From Bugula neritina (taxonomy: Eukaryota > Bryozoa > Gymnolaemata > Cheilostomatida > Bugulidae), in NCBI GenBank assembly GCA_964035545.1, contig OZ037768.1, forward strand, positions 13,578,175 to 13,642,174: 64,000 nucleotides of DNA. Reading direction: 5' to 3'. The notes beneath the pieces were generated by a model. It was not told the DNA's origin, did not search any database, and saw only the letters and a program-made list of their open reading frames with translations. Made by a program: the position numbers and the translations under genes. The stretch's first letter is position 1; each line of letters opens with the position of its first letter. This document shows positions 1-11,724 of this stretch, piece after piece.

Positions 1-3000
1 ATATTTTGTTTGTTCGACATTTTTGAAAATATTAGATGTGTGGTTTCTAGAGAAGCTTGGTTTAGTTGCTGTTTTTCTTTAACTCATAATAATGCTCACT
101 AATAATAAAAATTTGACTGAACTAAGAATACTTACTATTATGGGCTTCAATATGTACTTCAACGGATTTTGGTAGTTGTGTCTCCTTGACTAATAGGCTG
201 ACAATGTTGAGAGTAGGAGGGTTGAGTGAGTCTCCACCGGCCAGTAAAGTTTCTGTTACAAGATATATCAGATGTATTGCAACTTATAACTGTTAGTTTT
301 TGATTGCAATGTTTGTAACCAGTACTGGCTAATGGCTTGTTTATAAAGGAAAAAACTTCTCTTTTCATTATAAACTCGAAATATTAAAACTATAAAAACG
401 TTTGTGGATGAAAATATTTATTGAGCTTAATGAAAATTACACGTAAATCAAAATTTCATGGTAAGGTTTTAGATATTGTCTCAACTATGATGACATACTC
501 TTATTTGTCCTTAATGACATTTTTGAGTAATATAAGTTTTATGTTTTACAACTATTTTCTTGGCTTCAATATTTACCAGACAAATTGCCAGGTGTGAAGA
601 GTTTTTCTCCATCAGTTTCTTGATTCTCTTTAATATTCTGTTCCACAGATCTTTTCTCTTATCAGTATCTTCTCCCTTTCTTTCATCAGACTGTTGTGCA
701 AACTCCTTTATCATCTCATCTATTGAAATAATTTCACTTCAATTAGAAAACATATTTGTATAGTATGGTAGCATAAAGTTTTTCAGAAAATATATAATAC
801 CACCCTCATCATACTTTCTTTATGAAAAGCACATCACACATCATTCTGTGAAATATTTATTAATTTGACTAGCTACTTTTTTGATTTGCATAGAATTCCC
901 TCATTAACTATCCTTTCCAGAGGCTATGCTTTCATTTAGCTGTGAAATTCTTCAAGTGGTAATTTATGTAGCTTATAGTGTAGCAATTTAGTACTTGATT
1001 CTGTATAAAATTATACTCAAAATTGAAAACTTCTTTACTGTGCAAGGTTAGAGAAACATGGTTTTGCAAGATATTTACTAAAAGCCTAAATGTGGTACTT
1101 TTTATACTAATACGAAAAAAAAACAAATAAAAAAAAGAAAAATGTGGTTAAATAAAGTACCATTTTGATACTTTTCATTTTAAACTATAAGAAAAGTATT
1201 GAAGTAATATTTCACCAGGCAAATGGTGAGGCTTAGTAGAGGTTTTTTGGTTGGCCTCTTGATTTCCCAGAGGTAATTCATTTATTTGTTCAACACCAGT
1301 TTGTATTGTATCATCAGCTTCTTTCTTTTTCATTTCTAACTCCTTAATATCCCAATTGAGAGAATTTAATTCCTTGTCCAACACATCTAATGGAACAACA
1401 AGTTAATTTATGTTAACTTTTTTTATTGCAATAAAAGCCAAACTGTTATTTTATATTTCACAAAATTTAAAAGCTGCTCAGCAAAAAAGATGCATATGTT
1501 ACCATCGCCATCAGTGATTTCTCTATCTTTGAATTCTTCACTGGTAAGTGGTAAAAATTTAGGTTCAATTTCATCTACTGAAGTATGTGTGTCATGCATT
1601 TGCTTTTTTGCTGATCCGAGTTCAGATTGTTGGCGTGATGTCACATTTTCTTTAGTAGGTTGTCTTCTCTCTTCCTTTAGATTTTTAGTGGGTTTGACAT
1701 TCTTATAGCGCTCGATGTCAGCTTGTTTGCTGTAAAATTGTAATTTAAATGGTTCAATGTGGAGACTTATACTAAAGATAGTACAAAATGACACCATAGA
1801 TTTAAGCTTAGAACAATGTAATAGATTGGAGAAGAGTAGATGAGTAGTTAATTCAACACACGCATGATTATCTCTGAACGGAAGTGAAGCTTGTGTGTTT
1901 TAGGGTGGGTTCCAGTTCCTTCAAATGTTTTAAGAAAATCCTCCAACTTAATTGGAGAGAGGAGCTCGTCTTGATTGAATCGTAATATTCTCTTGTCCCA
2001 GTTGGTCTGTGGCTACAGGAAGAAAAAGAACTGTTGTGTTGTCATTAGATCCTCCGTGCCAACAAGCACCAGCAGATCCACACTCGTTCCAGTTTTTATC
2101 TTTGGCCCATATTGGTGTTTGGACCTCAATGGCTTTGCATTAACCCAATTCTTAATAGACCTGAGTTTTGAACAGTTTCACAATAGCTGGAAAATTCTTT
2201 GTAATGGTGTTGCAAAAATGCACTGGTGTGTGAGTTGAAAGCACCGCTGCCTTCTTTAAGCCATTCTCTTTTTTTTCTTTGCTGCTACCAAACAAACATT
2301 CAATGAGTCAAACCACTATTTAAAAATGTTTTATGTTGCATTATGCTGTAGGCCTACTATATTATAATACTCATCATGTAAAAGTCTTAAATATCCCATT
2401 TCACAATTGAACTACCAACATTTCAGTGTTATAGTAAATTCACAGGAAATATGTCTGCATGAAACTTCTTCTTACCTTTGAATCCTGCGTTGATTGCCCG
2501 GGCTTTCTTTTAAGACTAGCCCAAGTACAACACAGTTATAAAATATCACCTCCCACTTACTGTAACAAATAATTATCATACTCAAAATAAACCTTTCTCA
2601 AAACATTAAAAGATTAAAACAAAACCTCGTATGCACAAAAATGCCAAATGATAACAAATAACAAAAAAATTTAAGCTATTAATATTACAAATACACTTAC
2701 TGTCAATAAGTTATTGAAGAAATAAAACTTACTAATACAACTTCACTGCCAGGAAAGTGGATATCAGCAGGAGAATGTACACAGAGTAGTACTAGAAGCA
2801 ACATATTTAAATTTATATGATCAGTTACATGAAAAAAGCATAGGAATTTTACATTTTTAGCAGCAATGGACTGTCATTTTGTAAGCTCCGTCAACACGCA
2901 ATTAATGCATCATTGTGGCACTCATTAGGTCATCATTCGTTATTGAACATTTTTTGAATATTTCATTTTGTAATTGGAACAATGTATTTAAATTAATTGT

Positions 3001-4466
3001 TGCAATGAGAGAATAAATTGTCTAAATCTAAATGCAGTTAGGAGTTGTATTACACTGATTTATTTTTGAAATAATATTCCTGTTTGAACACATTACATGT
3101 ATGCAGCATTGTATTCACACATATATCTTGGCTATATATATAGTGTGTGATTTGTGCATAAGTAAAGAATGAAACGGAGTCAAGTTGAAGGAAGTGTGTG
3201 AATGTATCAATTAATAACTCTCTAGAATGTAGGAGTGAGTACACAACCCCAAACCCCAGACAACTGAGAACCACCAGACGAATAGCCTAACCAGAAGGTT
3301 TTACTACCGTCACAGATTAAGAGAGGATCTAAAGCTAACATCGCAGCCAAGCCACATGTATTAATACACTGGATCAAAAAGACAGTTTCAGACAATTAGA
3401 CTTGGTAAGTTGATGGCTAATAAAAACGACCAACTACCAATGTGACAAATATAATAGAGAATAGCAGTATTAAGCAGAGTTATTATTGTTTAATCTGTTT
3501 CAAACTTCGATAGAGTATGAATTGGCACCTATTTTTAATTTTGCAAATGAATATTATTCAAACAAATTTTGTAGGAAACTTTATTTAACATAAATATCAT
3601 ATTTCAGTATGCTTCTTTTACAGCCTATACTCTAAAAACTTGTAAAAAGATGCATGCAGTTAGGAATAAAGTATCACAATACCTATACACGCTAGCATAT
3701 AACCTATAGCCTATACCTATACAATGACTATGTTATTAGACTTTAACAACTGTTTTTTGCAGGTCCATGAGATGAACTTCTGATGCTTTCTTAAACCTTC
3801 TTGAGCCAATGCTCATAGGTTTGGTGGTAGCAGTACTATATTATCCACTTGCTGCTTATTGGCTTGTCAGTTTTACTCTATACATCTTGCTCCTATATAC
3901 AAACAATTCTTAACTTTCAGATATGGTAATCAACTGTGAATGTGTTGCGAGTGGAGTCTTATGTATAAGTAAAAAGTCATTAATATTGCTCATCATAAAA
4001 TTATTAGATAATAGTACTATAAAAAGTATCAATTTATTATAATAAGCCATTACTATTTCAAATGAAGGTACAAAAACACTGAACAAATCTAAGCTACAGT
4101 GAATATTCCTTTAAAGTATGACAGCCAATACTTTCATTTTTATTCAGAGATTCTTCAATCAAACCCTCTGGGTCAGTATTAATGTCTAAAGACATCAGCA
4201 AAGGTGGTACAGCTTCTTCAACGCCACTTGAGGTATTCAACTCTCTAACTTCCTTTATTATTTTATGCTGGATCAGTTCTTTGAATGTGTTCTCATCACC
4301 AGCTAGCACCAGTTGCTAGTAATCTCAACAAGTTGTACTGGTACCTTTTAATGCTTGTTCTTACAAAATTATGGTCAAAGTTTACTAGGAATCACAATCA
4401 TGCACACAACACTCAACTCTGCATCTTTTTTCCATAGGTCTGGGAGGTGTAGAGTCCTGGCCACTT
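1..4466 (-). CDS. Unrecognised multi-exon gene, partial (runs off left edge)
   Basis: I do not recognise the product. Candidate exons, in transcript order, are 4466-4408, 4315-4132, 2515-2476, 1729-1503, 1386-1216, 719-577 and a further piece ending at 136. Each of the first six has an AG before it and a GT after it, and their phases join without a stop. The deduced protein is hydrophilic and charged (many K, E, D, Q) with stretches that look like coiled coil, for example LDKELNSLNWDIKELEMKKK. No signal peptide or membrane segment is visible. The link to the last piece is unresolved because phases do not match simply, and a further exon upstream near 5105-5185 is possible but its phase also fails. 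The gene lies in tandem behind CCT6, on the same strand. The start codon and C-terminus were not found. It could be one gene or two. Confidence 0.5.
1930..2230 (-). pseudogene. Decayed coding-like patch inside an intron
   Basis: Read on the minus strand, this stretch gives protein-like sequence that jumps between frames, including an open run of about 60 codons ending near 1949 that contains IWAKDKNWNECGSAGACW. It is interrupted by stops and by an apparent frameshift. It lies between two exons of the leftmost gene and does not join either in phase. A dead transposon fragment or an old retrocopy would explain it. I cannot assign a family. Confidence 0.2.
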
Positions 4467-4766
4467 CTATAGTTGGAGAGGAAAATTGAGATGTTTGATA
4501 TAGCAATATATTATGTCATTAATATTTTTAAGGATACCATTAAACCCAGAAATTTGCTGCATAATTGAGTTTTGAAGCGTGAATAGTGCACATATATTTA
4601 CAAAACTATAAAACTGTTACAATTTGTTATTATTTCCAATAACAAATAGCGTGCCATGCTGTGTTAACTTTTGATATTAAAAATTTTGAATCCATTCAGT
4701 AGCTATAAATAATGCAAGGAACATAATCTAAATATGTTGTATGGTTGAAACAGGTTTGCTTTAAAG

Positions 4767-5057
4767 CAAGGGTGTCCAACCTTTTCAGAGCGAGGGCCAC
4801 CGAAAGGGAATATTCTGGTGGCCAGGGCCACATTGGAAACTTTAGCCCGCTCTGGCGTGGCCACAACATTAGCATTGTTCAAATTACTTTCTTTCAAATT
4901 CATATAAATCATTACAAAATAAAGTCCCAACAGTTGCTGCATGTGTACAAACAGGACATTTACTCTTAAAAGGTAGTTTTTCACTCTAATTCAGGTATAA
5001 GCATGAAAAATAATTTTAGTTTTATGCCTTTGAGGGCCACACTATTGGACAGCCCTG
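4767..5057. mobile_element. Short non-autonomous hAT-like element with target-site duplication
   Basis: The left end reads CAAGGGTGTCCAACCTTTTC and the right end, reverse-complemented, reads CAGGGCTGTCCAATAGTG, so the ends are imperfect terminal inverted repeats of the CAGGG type typical of hAT transposons. The flanks are ctttaaag (4759-4766) and ttttaaag (5058-5065), an 8-bp duplication with one mismatch, which is the hAT length. At 291 bp it has no room for a transposase, so it is a MITE. The GGGCCAC motif recurs near both ends. It sits between CCT6 and the leftmost gene, or in that gene's 5' intron. Confidence 0.75.
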
Positions 5058-5550
5058 TTTTAAAGCATTAAGCTAGTGAGTATAATTTTTATATATTTTA
5101 GTGGTACCTGCACTGGTGATGCAACTTCATGTGGGAAACAAAAATCCAAAAGTAGCAAGCTTTTCAAGTATGGAGAGTATACATGTACATGAAAACACTT
5201 CTAGAATTGTGAAATACTATTGGTAGAGCTGCATTAACAAGGCATAAGCATGAGCTCAACAATATCACAGTTGTAATGGGTATTTTCAATAAAAGTTGTG
5301 TGGTATACATTTTTATTGTCCAGTATCTTTCTATGAGGCACTGTTACGGTAGCACTTCTGTGCACATTTTAACAACTGCAATTGTAGTTTTGTATCGAAA
5401 CTATCAGTAATATATTTTCACAAACAAGTTTTTGTCCAATGATATTAAGAAATGTATTAATATAAAATACCAAAACAAACAATAGAAGACGATTCTATTT
5501 TATACAATACTCAACATTCACACACTAATGAGAAACATTTTTTTTAATTA

Positions 5551-8500
5551 CTATCCCTTGAGAGACGATAACCCTGCCCTCATTATCTCATCCACCAGTA
5601 AGAGATTGCTGGCCACCACCGTACTAAAACAAAACACATAAAACACTATTACTAGATTAAGTTTTTTAGCTTCAAGAAAGGAGAGCTATAAATAGAGAAT
5701 AGATATATATGAAATGAAGAAACAGAACTATACTGACCATGAATTAATGAGTTGTCGCTTTACTCTAAAGTTATCTAATATACCATTGTCCCCAGGCAAA
5801 CAGGCTTCACCTAAATCAAATATTGTAAGAGCATGAGACAAAATATATTACAAACTTGATAAATGTACAGGATGTGTAAATTACAAAGATTTCAAATTAA
5901 AATGTTAAGGCGAATATCAATTAACAGACATTTATGTTCTGTAAAAGTTGGATTTGACAAATAAATTCAGTCAATAGAATACACACACTTAACATATTAT
6001 AACCAATAAATTTGGTAAGTGATTTTAAACTGAAGAACAGCCAAAGAAACAACATTAGTAACACAATAAGACTGTATTTTGCCAGATGGCTTGAGATAAA
6101 ATACCCGTTTCTAAGTCTAATCCCACAGCCTCTCCAGTATTGCTATGCTCTTCAAGCAGCTTCACCATACTTTCTTGGGCATCAAAACCACTGTTAACAG
6201 CTAAAGTTTTTGGGATAACTAAGAGAGCTTCAGCAAAAGCTTGAACACCCAATCTGGCTCGACCTTTCACTGTTTCTCTGTATTTCATGATGGCAGCTGA
6301 AGCAGCAATTTCAAAAGCACCAGCTCCTGGGACTACACCCTCTAGAAAAATTGTATCTTGTGTTATCAATTCAAATGGAAAACTCAAAGATAAGCTAAAA
6401 TCAACACACATAATATGTTGATTACTAATTGTTTTACAGAAAATCATTAGAAAGTCTGTAGGTACATAGGCAAGCCACAGCTAATATTCTAAAGTGAACA
6501 CAAATATTTTAATAACTGTTTTTATGTTTGGAAAATGTAAAAAACTAGGTGTATGTAAGTTAAGTATAAAATGTAACTTCCCAAATACTTACTATCTTCA
6601 ATGGCATTTTTCACAGCCCTAAGCCCATCATGGATTGCATCTTTAATCTGGGTGAGAGTGAATTTGTTAGGACCTTTGATAAGTAGTGTGACTGACTGGG
6701 GATTATCACATTCTTCTATAAATGTATACTTTTCTTCACCCTAAATATACGGAGAAACCAAAATAATAAGAGAGTTTATGTCTACAGACTGGACCTCAGC
6801 CATAATCACTAAAATAAAACTCGACTCTGCAATAGATGGCTGATAAGTGTGATAACAAATAGGTCTTATATTTTTTAGATTTAAAGTCAATATTCCAACA
6901 AATGAGAGCATGTAGACTGCATTGCATACCAGCACACTTTCATACACAAGACCGGCATGTCCTAGGCAGTCCGGTGTAAGGTCATCAACAGAGTTCATTG
7001 ACATTCCTCCACAAGCCAGAGTGATTCTTTCCATGTTACGTCTTTTAGCTCTACGCAGTGCCACAATGCCCTCTTTAGCCAGCATGTCCAAAGATAGCGG
7101 ATCAATTCCCTAAAATTAGGACGAGTGTATTATCAAAGAGTTCAGCACATCAACCTACAAGGTAAATGTTGCCTACAAAAAACAAGATACGTCAACTGGA
7201 GAAAGGTATGCATCAAAAGGACTAAAAATGAAATAACTTCACACCTTCATGTTGACAACAATAAACCCTTTTTTCTTTCCATCGCCTTTCTCAGCCGAGT
7301 CACACACTTGCTTCTTCAAGTCTATGATCTTCTGTACTTTACTATCTGTGAAAGCCCTCTCAGCCTGCACTAGCTTTTCCCGCTCAGCAGCAGACTTGTA
7401 GAAGAAGCCGGAGTTGACCTCACTATCAACGTAAATATTTCCTCAATTAGAATGGCCAGCCATAAACACACAATGGCTACTGCCTGCACATTGCATCTAT
7501 GAATGCTTGAGGGGAGGGGGAGTGTTAGTCAATTGTTTCAATCGATCCTTTGGAGCAGTTTCTTAGTCACTTGCTCCACCCCTCTAAGCAAATTGGGCCC
7601 AAGGGTTCAAAGTCTATTGGTATGTTGTTTTCTTTACATAATGCAACATGTAGACAGGAAAATATATATTAGTATATCGGCCATATGAGGGCAATGCTAT
7701 CACTCCAATGCATTATTTAACATCAAACAATACTCAAATGCTACCTTGCGAGAATATATCTACAGTGAATAAATCATTATGTTTTTAAGACCAACAAATT
7801 TCAAGCTGCTTAGAATACAAAAGTATAATATATTTTAGTAAGTAAAAAGCAGTACATAAGAAACAATGGAGACAAAACAGAGCAGCATTACGTGCTAACC
7901 TTTTCTCGTACTCTAGTGACACATTACAGGTGAGTATGTAGGCATCTTCAGATCTTTTAGCCATATCTGGATGTCTGGCACCGTGATCCATCACAATGCC
8001 CTTCACCAAGGTCGTATCCATGGCAGTCTTGTGTTGCATTTGCTGAATCTCCACCATATGCAGATCTATGGGCTCCCCATCTTTTTGTATCGCCAACACA
8101 GCGTCCACCACATGCTGGTAGTAGATTATAAAAGTACAGCAATTTGTGTTTTGTTGAAATGTGTGTTTACAAGAATAAGTTTCAGTAGGCAAACATGAGT
8201 TGAAAGTAAGCGTACATAATTGCTATTGAGCAGAGCGTTCAACAGTCATCTAATTTTAGACCTACATTTTTTATTTAGCTTTCACCAATCTAACTTCTAA
8301 AGACTGTTCAGTCTTTGATGAACTAACATCAGCCTTTTTTGTTACCAAAGAATAAAGATGCTAGTATTTGATGACTATTAGGGGCAATCATATGCTCTTT
8401 TTTTCAGATAATGGAAGATTTATCAGATAATTTTGGGATCAACTGAGATGGGCTGATCATAAATTTTGGTTAATTTTAGTAAATTAAGATTAGACTGATT

Positions 8501-11500
8501 TGGACAAAACTTGGCTAGTTGCATAACTAATATTAAATCATATTTAAATGAATCAATCATGACAAAAAATTACCGTCCCTATACCAATTATCACTTTAGT
8601 GAAAATGCAGTAATTTTCATTCCTAAATTTCTATAGAAGTAGTTGCAATGAAATACCTCAGTTACAGCATCAGCTAGATCTTGGTGAAGTTTAGTACGTA
8701 GTGACGTTCGAGCTACATTGATAAGAGTATCTCTGTCAGGTACTTGATTTATCATCATATTATTTAGTACTTCTAGTGCTTTGGCTTTAGCAAGATCAAA
8801 TCCTTCAGCAATAAGTCTGGGATGTAAACCCTGGGAAATTCCAAACAAATAGGAAATACAAAACCAACAAGTTGTAAAGACAACAGCTATAAATTTAACA
8901 TTCCAAATAAAACAAGGATGAGCAACCTCTGAGATGAAAACATCAGCTTGTTTTAATAACTCTCCAATGATAAGAACATTTGAAGTTGTCCCATCTCCTG
9001 TCACGTCATCCTGGGCAGTGGCCACTCTGGCAATTAATGATGCTGTTGGGTGTTGAATTTGCTGCAATCAAATTTAAACGCCAACTATACAACATAGACA
9101 AACAGTTATATTCCGAAATTGGATTATTTAGCAGCACATATGCATACCACAAGCTTTATAAATTCCAACAACCAAAATTAATCAATTAAAGTTTTAGTTT
9201 ATACCATTTCATGAAGTAGGACATTTCCATCTTTGGTCAATTTAATGTCTCCTGAACCCGAAACTAACCTGTAACATTTATTTACAGAAAATTGATTTCC
9301 AAACAGTTTGATTTTATAATACTCAAATCTATAATAGCAGTGCACGGCCAAATCATATTTTCTTACAAAATAATTAAAATAAGGAAAATTTATCAAATAA
9401 TCATGCACAAATAGAAAAGCAAAAAGGTTGAACCACAAAAAGCACTGCTGGAATGCTTTATCTTTTATAAAACTCAATGAAAAACACACCAGTTTTAACC
9501 ATGTATTCAGCGGTAGTGTGATAATCATGAACAATAATATAAAATATAGACTAAAAATTCAGTAATTTACACCATGTGACTAGAAAGCTTTGGAATTAAA
9601 CTAACATACAATGGTGAAATTGAACTATATGAAGTATATAGAAGTTGCTACTGAAGCCGATTCTGTACTGCAGCAGTATAAGTAAAACTATGAAGATTAT
9701 TCTAAACAGCATACCCTACTCAAGAGATTTATATTATATGATACTAAGTCACTTTGCTGGTTATAAGTAAGGCAACTCCAAATGATTGTATGTTGAATAT
9801 TATGATTATATTTACATAATCACGTGCAATATAGAAGTAAGTGGTCTAATATTTGTTTTAGGAAGGAAATTACAGAATTGATAATTCAAGGATAGGAATA
9901 CTATTTCGGGAATACTTTTATACGACAAAATATAGAAAAAAAGGCACACAGCTCCTTATTGTTCTGTTAAAAATAATAAATATCAGATCTATATTATGCT
10001 CTACAATTTACAAGACATTGTGTACTCTACTAGTTAGCATAGCATTGCATTTCATCAACATTAGGAAATTCAACAAACATACTTTACTTTTTCAGTCATA
10101 TGTAATTTTCTCTTTTGATTAAACATAACAAAACACAACTTTCCATTTAATATTTGAGTTTCATTTTACAGTTTTGAACCAAGCTTTCTAGCAGGATTAT
10201 TCTGAAAAGAAATTAATGTATGATTTTCTAATGGTGAAAACACAAGCGAAAAACTTTTTACATGCTGAAATTGATTCACATGTTACTATTTGGACTTTTT
10301 GTGAGCAAACAAAACTGGTGGTATTTTCTCCAACTTGTCAGTGACTTGGTTTCTGTTAAGTCTATTGCTTCAAACATAGCTACCAGCTATTCAGCTTTTT
10401 GAATTCATTCAAAGAAATAGCTAATGGTAAATTATTAGCCAAGAAATATGGGCATATATTAAATTATACCATACTATTAACAACATGGCTACAAATTTTA
10501 AATTGATTATAATAAAATTAAACCACTACCAAGTTTTAGAGAATACCAAACACTGTGATTGTTAATTGGACTTAATATTAGTTTAACTAATAGTATTACT
10601 ATCAGTTCAAATATAAAATGTACGGAGACATTTGTTGGTATTACTAACACTAACAGTCAGAGTTAATTTTCTTATTATTATTAGCATAAAGATAAGTATT
10701 GGTTAAACCTAATCATCAAGTTGATTAATTCACTTTATAAGTATTGCTTTCACTTTAGGGTTTTACTCTAAAACTTTAAATTTCAATATACACTGCAAAG
10801 TTGGAGTAACAGTAACCAATACGGTGACAAATATGACATTAAATTATTCTGAACTTTTTATTAAACAGTAAGCAAGGCAGGAAAAATATGAATTTTATAA
10901 GATTTAAAATTTTGAAGTAATTGTTATGTAATTATAAAGTAATTGTGAAATTCAATTACATTAGCAATGTAATTAATTACAATTACATTTTTATACATCA
11001 ATTATAAATTAAATTCAATCACTTGAAAAAATGTAATTAATTACAACCAATTACAAATTACAATTACCCCAACCCTGGTCGATAGTAATCGTATACTTAT
11101 ACTTATAGCTAGTGCTACTGTTAGAAACCATTAGGCATTACAGTTGATAAAAAGTAAAAACAATACTGAATACTGTTACAAGTACAACTACTGCAGTGCC
11201 ATCGGCATTAGCCAATATGCAATAGTATTCACCAATAGTAATACTTACGTTTAATAATATAGGAGTTATAAAGTTCAAATATGAGTATAACTATAAGTAT
11301 AACTTATAGTGTAAGTATAACTGTATAAGTATAACTATTACTATAAGAGTATAACTATAAGACTAAGTTATAAGTAGTAAGTATAAGTATTAAATAGTAA
11401 ATTACTATTAGTATTTTTATTAGACCAACAAGTAATAGTCATAGTTTATGATTATGATGTTATTCATATTGTTAAAATTAATGTTGAGATTTAGATTTAC

Positions 11501-11724
11501 TTTTGGTCATACTCAGATTATCATACTCATACTGAGTTACTCATAGTGATAGTCATATTCATAGTGATAATGATTTGATTGATTTACATTTTTATAGTTC
11601 CTTTTGGACCAAGATTTGTCTTTAAGACATCTTGCAAACCTCTAGCTGCCGACGTATTAACAGCTAAAGCTTGCGCCGCTCGTGCAACTTCTGCTTTAGG
11701 ATTTAAACTCTTGATGGCTGACAT
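5551..11724 (-). CDS. CCT6: T-complex protein 1 subunit zeta (CCT6), complete
   Basis: One of eight subunits of the cytosolic chaperonin TRiC/CCT, which folds actin, tubulin and other proteins using ATP. Eleven coding exons: 11724-11588, 9268-9205, 9061-8927, 8830-8657, 8114-7900, 7422-7245, 7109-6930, 6740-6593, 6341-6105, 5810-5738 and 5623-5551. They total 1614 nt, or 537 aa plus stop; human CCT6A is 531. All phases agree. Visible motifs are [20 protein letters not shown] at the start, the nucleotide-binding GDGTTSN near residues 89-95, [27 protein letters not shown] and VVPGAGAFE in the equatorial and intermediate domains, and the conserved tail [17 protein letters not shown]. Intron 1 is 2.3 kb and holds repeats. 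A possible AATAAA lies at 5317-5312. The gene is divergent from POR, with starts about 2.9 kb apart. No defect seen. Confidence 0.96.
10915..11076. mobile_element. Fragment of a hAT-type MITE in CCT6 intron 1
   Basis: The stretch is built from repeated TAATTAC/GTAATT motifs and ends in ACCCCAACCCTG, which reverse-complemented starts CAGGGTTGGGGT, a hAT-like terminus. The matching left terminus is not visible, so the copy looks truncated or degraded. It has no coding capacity. Confidence 0.45.
11270..11420. repeat. Irregular ATAAGTATAACT repeats
   Basis: About 150 bp of imperfect tandem copies based on AGTATAACTATA, in CCT6 intron 1 about 170 bp from exon 1. It is low-complexity sequence with no coding potential. 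Confidence 0.7.

Noticed and set aside
7500-7640. tRNA-like B box (GGGTTCAAAGTC) in a CCT6 intron
   Set aside because: The B box is imperfect and no A box at tRNA spacing or closing stem was found.
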